Origin: Actinomycetes bacterium
GTDB lineage: Bacteria > Actinomycetota > Acidimicrobiia > Acidimicrobiales > Acidimicrobiaceae
DNA length: 50,009 nucleotides
NCBI GenBank assembly: GCA_021826315.1
Contig: JAKAZZ010000018.1
Location: 1-50,009, forward strand
Reading direction: 5' to 3'
Position 1 is the first letter of the stretch; every line of letters begins with the position of its first letter. Both the position numbers and the translations under genes were made by a program. This document shows, one piece after another, positions 42,100-50,009 of this stretch. The notes beneath the pieces were generated by a model. That model worked only from the letters and a program-made list of their open reading frames with translations. It was not told the DNA's origin and did no database searches.

Positions 42100-43302
42100 T
42101 TAAGATACCTTTCGGGGAGTTCGTGAGTGACGTGTACTTGGGTCGAAGGCGATTTTGATCGCTCCACGACTACCTGCTTCGATAGCGTGGTTAATAGCGT
42201 CCTCGTAGTCTTCTAGGGGGTAAATTTTTGTTACTAAGTCGCCTAATGAGAGCGAAGGCGCAAGTTCAAGGGCTAGTTCAAACGTTGAACGAGTCTGTCC
42301 GTTGACACTTTCGACTCCGTAGGCGTAACGCCCCTCCATCGAGATCGACTTGTGCCAAAGTGCAGTCAGATCCAGCGAAGTTGGTTTTGGAATTGCCGCC
42401 ATCAAAACGCGGCCACCTGGAGCAGTTACTTCAAGGGCTAGTTCAACTGACTCTTTTGATCCAACCGCATCGATCGTAAGATCGAATCCGTCGGTTACTC
42501 GTCCGTTGGCTAGAACGCCTCTGGTCTTCCCCCGAGCTAAGCGTCGTAGTTCATCGTTGCTCTTTACGATAGAGCTCCCGTACCCGCTAGCGACCTTTTG
42601 CTGGTGGCTGTAGCGCGCGAGTGATATGACTTCAATGTCGGGGCGAAACTTCGATAGAGCTGCGGCGACAAGGAGCCCGACGGTTCCACTGCCAATTATG
42701 GCAATCCGCGATATGTCGCCGAGCGCTCCCGCCTTCACGATATGGATCGCGCAGGCGAGGGGTTCGACCATCAATGCCTCTTCGTCGGTGAGCGCGTCTG
42801 GTAGAACGTGAAGTTGGGATGGGTGGCAGTAGAGATACTCCGACCAACCTCCGCCCGTAGATTCACAGTATCCACTTTGGACCCCAGGCTCAAGACATCC
42901 AACTACAAGGTTGACGCACTTGTCTTTTTCGCCTATTTGGCAGAACCGACATGGATCAGAGATCTTTCTCACGATGCAGTTGAGAACCGGTTCGACGACT
43001 ACGCGCCGCTCGATTCCGTCGATATCTGCCCTTCCAACTACCTCATGGCCAGGTACAAACGGAAAGGTAATGAAGTCTTCGAAGTACCTAGATGATGAGG
43101 CTGTAAGCATGCCAAGATCACTTCCGCAGATTCCTGACAGTGTGACATTCGTCTGAATGAAGTCGTTATCTGGGGTATCGAGTACTACGCCATCTTTGAA
43201 AGAGAGCGGAGATGCCGATGCTTTGTAGCGTTTTGATAGTGTTGATAGCGCCTTTGTGGTGATGTATTTGGTCACCGAGCGTTCAAATTGAAGTGCCTTC
43301 AT
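42100..43302 (-). CDS. Zinc-dependent alcohol dehydrogenase family protein
   Basis: This 400-residue medium-chain dehydrogenase has catalytic zinc ligands C59 in GICGSD and H86/E87 in PGHEVVG. A structural zinc site is formed by C109, C118, C121 and C129, with a longer spacing than usual between the first two. The Rossmann motif IIGSGTVGLLVAAAL is near residue 205. The likely cofactor is NAD(P). It overlaps the reductase-HAD fusion gene by 4 nt and abuts the racemase-domain gene, so the four enzymes are made together. Interconversion of an alcohol and an aldehyde or ketone in the same pathway is the natural reading. Confidence 0.87.
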   Translation of the reverse strand: MKALQFERSVTKYITTKALSTLSKRYKASASPLSFKDGVVLDTPDNDFIQTNVTLSGICGSDLGMLTASSSRYFEDFITFPFVPGHEVVGRADIDGIERRVVVEPVLNCIVRKISDPCRFCQIGEKDKCVNLVVGCLEPGVQSGYCESTGGGWSEYLYCHPSQLHVLPDALTDEEALMVEPLACAIHIVKAGALGDISRIAIIGSGTVGLLVAAALSKFRPDIEVISLARYSHQQKVASGYGSSIVKSNDELRRLARGKTRGVLANGRVTDGFDLTIDAVGSKESVELALEVTAPGGRVLMAAIPKPTSLDLTALWHKSISMEGRYAYGVESVNGQTRSTFELALELAPSLSLGDLVTKIYPLEDYEDAINHAIEAGSRGAIKIAFDPSTRHSRTPRKVS

Positions 43303-45641
43303 CGCTCCCTCCCGATAGGAAGCATCAGTTTAGAGTGTCCAGCTTGACGCTCCCAGTTTTCTACTACCCAACCTCTACGCTTTGCTATTTGAAGAAGGCG
43401 TGGTTCAGGGTTGACGGCAACGGGGTAACCTACAATCTCAAGCATTGGCAGGTCCGACGAAGAGTCGGCATAGGCCACGCACTCGGATACAGCTACGCCG
43501 TACTTAGCTGCAAATTCTGCAATTAGGAGTGCTCTCGCCTCTCCGGTTGGTGGAGTGCTAGAAAGATTACCGGTGAGGCGCCCCTTGGAATCGGTAGTCA
43601 TCGTGCAAGCCACAATTTCATCAAATAACGGCGCTATGGGCTCGATTACAAAATCGAGGGCTCCGGTAATCAGAACTGTTTTGTGACCGAGTTGGCGATG
43701 GCGCCTAACCCTCTCTATAGCCTTAGGGAATGCTTTTTTGAGGAGGTAAGCGTTGAATAGCTCGTATGTCTGCTCCGTCAGATGGTCGAGACTTGCCTTG
43801 GAGTACCGACGGTAGAAGCTCCTCAAAAAGTCGCCTCTGTCCCTTTTGTCGAGGGATACAAGAGAAGGTCCTTCGGCGGCGAGTGCCAATGCGAAGAGTG
43901 CCTTCTTTGAGGCAGGTAGGTCTTTTGTTGCGAACCAAGCATAGGCGTCAACGACGTTGGAGGCGATGATTGTGTTCTCTAGATCGAATGCAGCTACGCG
44001 AAACTTATCACTCAAAATCTGTGAAGTAGTCTTTTCGCTGCGGTTCGAGGTCGCCTTCTTCTCCGATGTAGTTTTGACACGGGAGTGTTTTACGACTGAT
44101 GGAAGGTGGACATCGGTTACGAACGATGGCCAGTCGATCGTTCTAGGATCAAAGTCAAGCAGTCTTTGGTCGTCGATGTCGAGCGATTCAAAGAGTGAGA
44201 TGAGATTCGAGACGTCAAAGATGGCCTCGGTTTCGGCGTAACTTCCGTATAGTTCGACGTACGAAAGGGCGCGATCTACCGCTTCCTTCTTCTCTTCAAG
44301 GTCTGTAACTATCTCGGCCCTCCTACCACGAAGAGGTACGAGAGACAAAATACTGTCAACGAAGTCAAGGTTGGCAGAAAGTCTCGATAGTTGTTTTTGT
44401 ACGCGCCCACGTCCAGGAAAGTTCCATTCAGGAACGGCAATTGGTTGCCCTTCGGCATCAAAGAGGGGATTTTGGAGGAACCACTCGCGAACTAAGTCAA
44501 CAAGTACCTTGTAACGTAGCGGATTTACCGATCCCGATGCCACCTGATATACGGGAGGATCGTCACTTGGAGTTGGTGCAGTGCTAGCTGCAACTGCAAT
44601 GATTGCTCCAGTTACTTGATCAACTGGAATGACGTCAACAATACCCTCGGGCACCCCCGGAAACTCCTTTAGCAGTCCTCGGGCATATGAGATGATGATT
44701 GGCTCAGCCATCCTGAAACCCTTGATCCAACCGGGATAAGGGTAGGCCTTGGAAGATTCGATAATGGAAGGTCGTACGATTGATATCGAAAGGTCATTAC
44801 CGTGGTTCTCGACTAAGGCCTCTTCTCCTAGGGACTTTGTGAATGTATATGCGTCGGGCCAGCCAAGCGACTTTGCTCTTGCGATACCGAGGTCTATTAG
44901 CTGTTCTTCAACCCAGTCAAGACGAAGTTTTTCAAGCTTTTGAGCCAGGAGAGGCCCTCCAACCGCGCCAATCTCTTTGCGCGCCTTCTTGTCGAAATCT
45001 TGGAGTGCTTCGATTGAACGACTCTTTAGTTCAACGTCCGCCTTTAGGCGATTCGTAAAGTCGATCTCGCTCTCAAACGATGGCATAGGTGAAAACGGAG
45101 TATGCCGCAGGATTCGCTCTGGCGCTAATCCTCTGCGATAGCCGGCAACGTAGCTGGTGGATACGGCGATGAAGTGTATCTCGCTCGGATTCTTTCCCAC
45201 GAGGGCCGCTGCGGCCTTTATTGCATCTCCTACGTTGGTGGGACCTAGAAGGTTTACTGCAACCGCTTGCGTCAAAGGTGAGTCGAAGCTTACTGTTGCG
45301 GCAGAGTGAATGACGTAATCGCAGTTGGCAAGGAGGCGAAGCCCCTCTTCGTCAAGGCCAAGGTTGCGACTTGATACATCGCCCGCGACAGCAGTTACGT
45401 GTGCCTCTATGTAGCTGTCGAAGTCGGCTCCTAGACGTTCTCGTAGAGGATCAAACGCGTCATTCTTGATGATCTCGCGCTTGGCACGATCCCATGGAGA
45501 TGAGCGGCGACCGGCACGGATCAGGAGCACGAGTTTGGCACCGTCAAAGTTCGACAGGATTCGCTCTGCTAGAGCAGTTCCAAGGAAGCCCGTCGATCCA
45601 GTTACGAAGAACCTCTTGCCTTTTAATTTTTCACTTATCAC
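43299..45641 (-). CDS. Acyl-CoA reductase (FAR-like SDR) fused to HAD-IB phosphatase
   Basis: This is a 780-residue bifunctional protein. Residues 1-380 are an extended SDR with GSTGFLGTALAE (15-26) and YTFTKSLGE (Y265/K269), typical of alcohol-forming fatty acyl-CoA reductases. Residues about 460-520 match the FAR C-terminal 'sterile' domain (FDVSNLISLFESLDIDDQRLL, then TIDWPSFVTDVHLP). A Lys/Ser-rich linker (518-545) leads to a HAD subfamily IB phosphatase (546-765) with VAAFDLENTI, ITGALDFVIEP and ADSSSDLPML. The HAD motif I is DLENT rather than D-x-D-x-T, replacing the usual general acid Asp by Glu. It likely reduces an acyl-CoA or thioester and hydrolyses a phosphate. It heads the tight enzyme block, 45 nt after the membrane protein gene. 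Confidence 0.87.
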   Translation of the reverse strand: MISEKLKGKRFFVTGSTGFLGTALAERILSNFDGAKLVLLIRAGRRSSPWDRAKREIIKNDAFDPLRERLGADFDSYIEAHVTAVAGDVSSRNLGLDEEGLRLLANCDYVIHSAATVSFDSPLTQAVAVNLLGPTNVGDAIKAAAALVGKNPSEIHFIAVSTSYVAGYRRGLAPERILRHTPFSPMPSFESEIDFTNRLKADVELKSRSIEALQDFDKKARKEIGAVGGPLLAQKLEKLRLDWVEEQLIDLGIARAKSLGWPDAYTFTKSLGEEALVENHGNDLSISIVRPSIIESSKAYPYPGWIKGFRMAEPIIISYARGLLKEFPGVPEGIVDVIPVDQVTGAIIAVAASTAPTPSDDPPVYQVASGSVNPLRYKVLVDLVREWFLQNPLFDAEGQPIAVPEWNFPGRGRVQKQLSRLSANLDFVDSILSLVPLRGRRAEIVTDLEEKKEAVDRALSYVELYGSYAETEAIFDVSNLISLFESLDIDDQRLLDFDPRTIDWPSFVTDVHLPSVVKHSRVKTTSEKKATSNRSEKTTSQILSDKFRVAAFDLENTIIASNVVDAYAWFATKDLPASKKALFALALAAEGPSLVSLDKRDRGDFLRSFYRRYSKASLDHLTEQTYELFNAYLLKKAFPKAIERVRRHRQLGHKTVLITGALDFVIEPIAPLFDEIVACTMTTDSKGRLTGNLSSTPPTGEARALLIAEFAAKYGVAVSECVAYADSSSDLPMLEIVGYPVAVNPEPRLLQIAKRRGWVVENWERQAGHSKLMLPIGRER

Positions 45642-45686
45642 TAAGCCACCAAAATCTAAATCTAACCACCTGGGAAATTGGAGTCA

Positions 45687-46229
45687 CTACTTTTTGTCGT
45701 CGTTCGCAGGGTTTACTTGTCCTTGAGGGCCGAGCTTTCCAAGCGTTCCATAGATCGAAGGCTTCTGCTGGCCCTTCTTCTTGCGAGCCTTAGCAGGGGT
45801 TATACGATTGGACGAAAAGCTGCTCGTGGGACGAGACTCTGCCTTGGCGTTGGCCCTTGTCTTAGCGGCTGTAGCCGTAACGACTGGTGCGCCATTCACA
45901 TCCTGACGATCTTTCTTCGGCGTCATAAGATAACGAAAACCTGAAAAGGCCGAGAAGATTACTGCTGGCATCATTAGGACTACGTAGCGACTCAGAGGTC
46001 CAAGTGCCATCGCTAGACCTACGAATCCTATCCAGGTTCGCTTGCCGATGCCGACAAAGATGGCAAAGATAACAGCTAAAGCCGTACCTTCGATGGCATA
46101 TTGTGCAGGATTTACACCTGCAACCTTCTCGTGGATATGAGGAAGCCAGAGGATTAGATAGACAGCAGCACCGTAGGCAGCGATAGCAAAGCCGAGGTAC
46201 TTCTCTTTTTTAGTAAGAATTGGGCGCAC
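45687..46229 (-). CDS. Membrane protein with basic C-terminal tail, unknown function
   Basis: This 180-residue protein has about four short hydrophobic helices (about 10-30, 44-62, 64-80, 84-98) and a 75-residue disordered tail rich in Lys, Ala, Ser and Pro (KKDRQDVNGAP, KARKKKGQQKP) that should be cytoplasmic. No family recognised. It is 45 nt upstream of the reductase-HAD fusion on the same strand and is probably the first gene of that operon, perhaps a membrane scaffold or transporter subunit for its lipid product. The charged tail could bind nucleic acid or acidic lipids. Confidence 0.7.
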   Translation of the reverse strand: MRPILTKKEKYLGFAIAAYGAAVYLILWLPHIHEKVAGVNPAQYAIEGTALAVIFAIFVGIGKRTWIGFVGLAMALGPLSRYVVLMMPAVIFSAFSGFRYLMTPKKDRQDVNGAPVVTATAAKTRANAKAESRPTSSFSSNRITPAKARKKKGQQKPSIYGTLGKLGPQGQVNPANDDKK

Positions 46230-46446
46230 GGGTAAGTAGTTTATTTCGGCCTACCCTTTACTTTGGCTATCAAATTCAATGTTGACGACATTTGACTATG
46301 TCGATGGTTGAATTTAACGAGGTAGAGGCCTTAATTTCACAAGGGCCACTGGTAAAGAGTTGGTCAAAATAAGATTCGCGTCAGTGAACACGGGAGATGG
46401 CGCTAATTCGCCAGGCGAGCGCTCTGCTTGGAGATATTGACCCCTT

Positions 46447-49400
46447 TTATTTGCGAGCGCTCAGCCTTTCGAGGGGTTGGCGGACTAGGTCGACAACGTC
46501 GATACCAGAGGAGTCGACGACAGATATGCCAGTGGCGAGCAGGGAGTCAACCATCGATGAGTCGGTAACTTTCGTTGCCACGATTCGCACACCGCGCTCT
46601 TTTGCAATGGCTAATAAGGTTGACATCTTGGTCGGGGCGGGGCGGTTTGAGTCTCCGATCGCCTCAACTGCTTCTATGGCAAAGTAGGTTACGACCGGTG
46701 AGCAAAGGTCGTAGAAGCGCGTTCTTCGGTCTTCGACGTCAGTCACCATTACTTCGAGGCGATATCTTATAGCGATTGCAATTAGCGAGACCATGAGGTC
46801 TTCGTCATTCGCTAAGCGTTTTGCCGAGATTGCAAGCACAATTCTTCGGTTCAGTTGACTATTTGAGATTATCTTCTCAAGAGCAACGGAGATTCTATCC
46901 TTGGCGTGAGTGGCTACGTCATCAATGGGGATAAGGAACTTAGCGCTTTTATGGGCTCCATCCATCTCAATTACCGAAAGTTTACGGGCGGCGAGTTCCT
47001 CTATGAGTGGGAGGTCGATAACTCTCTCATCGCCGATTTGGATCGATGGTTGTAGAAGTTCGAGCCTCGTATCACTGTCGCTGTGGATATACATTTCGTG
47101 ACTCATCGAAGCTAATCCATTACTTTGAGATGAACCTAAGCCCTCTCTGGCCTCTATGCCATTGGTAAGTTCAGAGAGTGCGAGTCTGATCTTTGCGATG
47201 TCGATATAGTCAAGGCTAAATCGGTAGAACGGTTGGTAAGTAACCCGTACATCGTCGGCAGTGATATTGGATGCTTCTAAGGGTTTACTCTCTGAAGTTG
47301 CAGTTCTCACTGTCTCGGTGATGTCGACAATGAGTTCTTGGTCTGCTCCTTCGTTGCTTTCATAGGCGAAGTTGACAGGTACATCGAGAGGGCTCGACTC
47401 TTCGCTATTTCGCTCGGTAGAAGTTCCAAAAGTACGTTCAGAGGTTGCAATTACAGTTCCTGGACCATAACCCTCACTGTAGGTGAGTCTGCTTCGACCC
47501 TTCTTCTTTGAATGGTACATCGAATTGTCGGCTCGATCTAGCAGTTCATTACCGTTGAATTGACCAACGACGCTCGTCATTCCCATCGATATCGAAACTG
47601 CGATCTTCTTTGAATCAATTACGTAAGGTTCGTTGAGGCGCTCGAATGCCCTTCTAGCAATCTCTGTAAGGTCGGTAACCTCAGGGGAGTCTTCAATCAA
47701 TACGGTGAATTCGTCGCCCGAAATTCTTGCGACGGTGTCGCCTTCGCGAAATACCCTTGAAAGGCGATTCGAGATCTCTTTGAGCACTTCGTCACCAAAT
47801 CGGTGGCCATAGGTGTCGTTAATCAATTTGAAGTGGTCGATGTCAATGAAGATGACTGCTGTACGAGCGCCGCTCCTATCTGCTTTATTTGCAGCGACCC
47901 TGAGTCGATCTTGGAATACGTCTCTGTTCGGAAGAGTGGTAAGCGAATCACGGAAGGCCATCTCTCTAAAACGTTCGAGGTTTATCTTCTCTTGGCTTCG
48001 GAGCTGATAATTCTCGGTCACCAAAGTTGCATTGATCGCCCATTCGTTCGTTAAATGACGCTCAAGGGAACTCCAAAAGGATCGTTCATTGGTGAGGATC
48101 GCTGCCGCAACACCTACGAGTCCTTGGGAGGTGTGAATTGGAATTGCGACATACGGACGCGATGTTGTAAGCGATGCGACGAGTGAGGTGTAAAGCTCGC
48201 TTTGATGCGGCTCAGCAAAAAAAGGATGGTTTCGTGAATCTGTAAAGCCGGGTACAGAGATATCGGTGATCTTAGAACCAATTAGCGCCCTGCGAATTGC
48301 TCGTAACGAAGAGGTGCCGTCCCCGGCGCAGGATACGTCAGTTATGGTCCTATTTGGATCCAATTCCAAGTAAATTGCACCATTTGATCCAAGTGAAGTA
48401 GCTAGCGAACGAGGAATGAATTCTCGGATACCGTCTTGAGAGAGAATTGAAGTAGCGGCATCGAGCATCATCGCTAGTGCGTCAGATGCCTGAAGGCGCA
48501 GTTCGCGCTCGTAGAAGTCGATCACTTGGGAGAACAAGATTGATAGGTGTGCGACGAGTTGGTCGACTTTGACGAGATCGTCGAGGCTCAGCCAATTTGA
48601 ATCGTAGGGAGAGCGCATCACTAAGACGCCTACCCGCTGATCCCCGCGAGTTAGTGGGATAACGAGTCCGCCATAGGTTAGGTCCTCACTTGTTTCGAAA
48701 GCCTCTACTAAAGCATCATTTAATTTGGTGTCGACAACTTTAATCGCACGGTGAATTAGTGCATCTTCCCCTATGGAATGGATCGTCTCTAGGGGACCCT
48801 CAAGATGATAAACGCTGATAGGTCCATTTTCGACGTCATCGCATCCGACCAAAGGAATCAGACGATCTCCGTCAGCAGCTACGAAGGTTGAGGATCGAAA
48901 GCCGAAATGGCGTGCGAGAGTTCTGCAAATTTGATGTGCACTGGTCTCCCAAGAGTCGTTGGTCGCTACGATCTCAGAGAGGCGTGGAGTTAGCCTTTCC
49001 AGTGCGATCTGGCTTTGATTGGACGTTCCCAAAAACCTTAGAGATGTAGTTTCGAGAAGATACGTTATTTCGTTGAGTGGTCGGCCAGTCCATTTAGTGG
49101 CGCCGATAGCTGCAATCGCGAAGTTTCGTGTGAGGGAGGGTACGACTATAACGACCTCACCTTTTTCAACCGTGATTCGAGTTATTCGCGATAGTTCAGC
49201 GGCGCCATTTTCGTCAAGAATAAATGATCTGCTTTTGCGAGATGAAGTCGCATTACGGATCTTGCCGTAGACGGTAGGAGAAAAGTAATAGCGATTTGCA
49301 TCCACGAGGTCCGCTTCTATCGGGGTGTTTGCTCGTTCGGAAACGATTCTGATTCGTTCAGAGAGTGAGATATCAACGACAAAGGCATACTTCGCTCCAG

Positions 49401-49482
49401 ATCCTTCAAGGACCTCGGATGCTACTATTCCAACCGTCTCATCTATCGTTAGCGAATAGTCAACACCCATGCCCGCATTCAC
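46447..49482 (-). CDS. GAF-GGDEF-degenerate EAL signalling protein
   Basis: This is a 1011-residue cytoplasmic sensor. About 1-500 contains two or three GAF-like regions (for example 170-325 and 330-490), with no transmembrane helix. The GGDEF domain (505-665) has SGDEF (588-592) in place of GGDEF and an intact inhibitory RxxD (R579/D582), so it could still be a feedback-controlled diguanylate cyclase. Residues 745-1005 have the outline of an EAL domain (YQPFY at the start, GISVVDSSGIDVVD near the end), but the EAL and DD metal-ligand motifs are missing, so no phosphodiesterase activity is expected. A long Ser/Glu-rich linker separates the two. It probably links a small-molecule signal to c-di-GMP. 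The start is ATG 49482, with GGGAGGTG upstream. Confidence 0.88.
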   Translation of the reverse strand: MNAGMGVDYSLTIDETVGIVASEVLEGSGAKYAFVVDISLSERIRIVSERANTPIEADLVDANRYYFSPTVYGKIRNATSSRKSRSFILDENGAAELSRITRITVEKGEVVIVVPSLTRNFAIAAIGATKWTGRPLNEITYLLETTSLRFLGTSNQSQIALERLTPRLSEIVATNDSWETSAHQICRTLARHFGFRSSTFVAADGDRLIPLVGCDDVENGPISVYHLEGPLETIHSIGEDALIHRAIKVVDTKLNDALVEAFETSEDLTYGGLVIPLTRGDQRVGVLVMRSPYDSNWLSLDDLVKVDQLVAHLSILFSQVIDFYERELRLQASDALAMMLDAATSILSQDGIREFIPRSLATSLGSNGAIYLELDPNRTITDVSCAGDGTSSLRAIRRALIGSKITDISVPGFTDSRNHPFFAEPHQSELYTSLVASLTTSRPYVAIPIHTSQGLVGVAAAILTNERSFWSSLERHLTNEWAINATLVTENYQLRSQEKINLERFREMAFRDSLTTLPNRDVFQDRLRVAANKADRSGARTAVIFIDIDHFKLINDTYGHRFGDEVLKEISNRLSRVFREGDTVARISGDEFTVLIEDSPEVTDLTEIARRAFERLNEPYVIDSKKIAVSISMGMTSVVGQFNGNELLDRADNSMYHSKKKGRSRLTYSEGYGPGTVIATSERTFGTSTERNSEESSPLDVPVNFAYESNEGADQELIVDITETVRTATSESKPLEASNITADDVRVTYQPFYRFSLDYIDIAKIRLALSELTNGIEAREGLGSSQSNGLASMSHEMYIHSDSDTRLELLQPSIQIGDERVIDLPLIEELAARKLSVIEMDGAHKSAKFLIPIDDVATHAKDRISVALEKIISNSQLNRRIVLAISAKRLANDEDLMVSLIAIAIRYRLEVMVTDVEDRRTRFYDLCSPVVTYFAIEAVEAIGDSNRPAPTKMSTLLAIAKERGVRIVATKVTDSSMVDSLLATGISVVDSSGIDVVDLVRQPLERLSARK

Positions 49483-49704
49483 CTCCCTGTGGCGGAATAG
49501 ACCCCGTCGGTCGATCTAATTACTCTTTGTGGTCAATTATAACGTCTCATCTTGGAGCTAGAGGGGATTTTCGTACTTTTAGTGAGAATGGGGATAGAAG
49601 TGATTTGAAAATATGAACGTTCTTTCACCTTTAGATGGTCAAATTATGTAAAACAGGTGAGGCCCGCTTTTCTACTGAGTGAATTATGATTATGAGATGC
49701 TTAC

Positions 49705-49781
49705 GGGCACTTAGCTCAGCTGGTTAGAGCGCAGCCTTCACACGGCTGAGGTCGGGGGTTCGAGTCCCTTAGTGCCCACCA
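49705..49781 (+). tRNA. tRNA-Val (CAC)
   Basis: Acceptor GGGCACT (49705-49711) pairs with AGTGCCC (49771-49777), anticodon stem CAGCC/GGCTG surrounds loop TTCACAC with anticodon CAC, and the T arm is GGGGG/TCCCT-like around TTCGAG. The discriminator is A, and CCA (49779-49781) appears encoded, unlike the other two tRNAs here. The extra CCA may come from the element that abuts it. Confidence 0.95.
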
Positions 49782-50009
49782 AAGTATCCGTATGAGAACC
49801 CTGCACCTTGTCGGTGCGCCTGGTATCAGCCTCAAAACCGTCCATCGGGATCTCCCCGAGGGCGGTTTTCTTTATGTCGAGATTACGGTGGACGCTTGCC
49901 GTTATGAGACGTGAAAGCAAGCTGTCGAACGGCTCGTTGTAGTCAACTCGGACGGTTTGTTCCCTTGTCTCGTCATCCTCATCGATGTAGATCTTGGCGA
50001 AGAAGGCCT
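49738..50009 (-). CDS. C-terminal part of a probable site-specific recombinase (truncated by the window edge)
   Basis: The minus-strand frame is open from the right edge to a TGA at 49738, giving about 90 residues. It begins AFFAKIYIDEDDE and continues TVRVDYNEPFDSLL, which resembles the C-terminal region of large serine recombinases. The last about 15 residues (LVGTKGLEPPTSAV) are encoded by the antisense strand of tRNA-Val(CAC), so the frame runs through the insertion point into the tRNA. Such tails are typical where an integrase gene sits at attL/attR. The N-terminal catalytic domain lies outside the window, so the identification is tentative. A hairpin at 49834-49869 lies inside the frame. 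Confidence 0.5.
   Translation of the reverse strand, partial: AFFAKIYIDEDDETREQTVRVDYNEPFDSLLSRLITASVHRNLDIKKTALGEIPMDGFEADTRRTDKVQGSHTDTLVGTKGLEPPTSAV
49834..49869 (+). terminator. Terminator-like hairpin downstream of tRNA-Val(CAC)
   Basis: AAAACCGTCC (49834-49843) pairs with GGGCGGTTTT (49860-49869) with one G-U, and an inner CGGG/CCCG stem closes the loop. CTTTAT follows. It is 53 nt past the tRNA and could end its transcript although it lies within the opposing recombinase frame. Confidence 0.7.

Noticed and set aside
1..50009. CRISPR array, rRNA operon or complete insertion sequence
   Set aside because: I looked for regularly spaced repeats, conserved rRNA segments and transposase signatures and found none in the window.

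Overview
The window looks like a chromosomal segment of an actinobacterium of moderate G+C content (clearly below the 60-70% of most Actinobacteria). TTG and GTG starts are frequent. Several families point to the Acidimicrobiia, with Acidithrix/Ferrimicrobium-like acidophiles as my best guess: a DevR/DosR-like regulator, a mycothiol-type Rv2466c-like oxidoreductase, a MurT/GatD pair, and a secreted protease with repeats of the [17 protein letters not shown] type. The assignment is inference; there is no rRNA in the window.

Layout. Positions 1-4.6 kb hold the tail of an unknown + strand gene, a very large glycosyltransferase-methyltransferase-glycosyltransferase fusion and a small methyltransferase, which looks like a surface-polysaccharide locus. 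Positions 4.7-17.9 kb are mixed metabolism: beta-carbonic anhydrase, a phosphonate-monoester-hydrolase-like sulfatase, an SDR, acetoacetyl-CoA synthetase, a DHA2 exporter, a mercaptopyruvate-type sulfurtransferase, an ACT-domain protein next to a peptide deformylase, an FMN reductase, a PPOX-family protein and a geranylgeranyl-reductase-family flavoprotein. tRNA-Cys, glgX, tRNA-Val(GAC) and a pheA-tyrA pair follow (18-23 kb). Positions 23-27 kb carry an unknown membrane protein, a Dabb protein with an atypical SDR, and the repeat-bearing metalloprotease.

Positions 27-32.4 kb form a stress or redox module: two universal stress proteins, a YbjQ protein, an orphan DevR-like response regulator, a one-helix membrane protein translationally coupled to an unusual cytochrome b, and a PPOX protein. 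Two GGG-N8-CCC palindromes resembling the mycobacterial DosR box lie about 75-80 nt upstream of the first stress protein and of the cytochrome pair. PhoU, an Rv2466c-like protein, another SDR with a TTACC-type operator, a LysR regulator, murT-gatD and a GntR regulator with a start-codon anomaly follow (32.4-39.4 kb).

Positions 39.5-46.3 kb are a tight minus-strand operon: membrane protein, alcohol-forming acyl-CoA reductase fused to a HAD-IB phosphatase, zinc alcohol dehydrogenase, a lactate-racemase-domain (nickel-pincer) protein, and a PlsC acyltransferase. This is my best candidate for an undescribed lipid pathway. A GAF/GGDEF/degenerate-EAL protein follows. The window ends at tRNA-Val(CAC), whose 3' side is abutted by the C-terminal part of what looks like a site-specific recombinase gene whose frame runs into the antisense strand of the tRNA. 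This is probably the edge of an integrated element continuing to the right.
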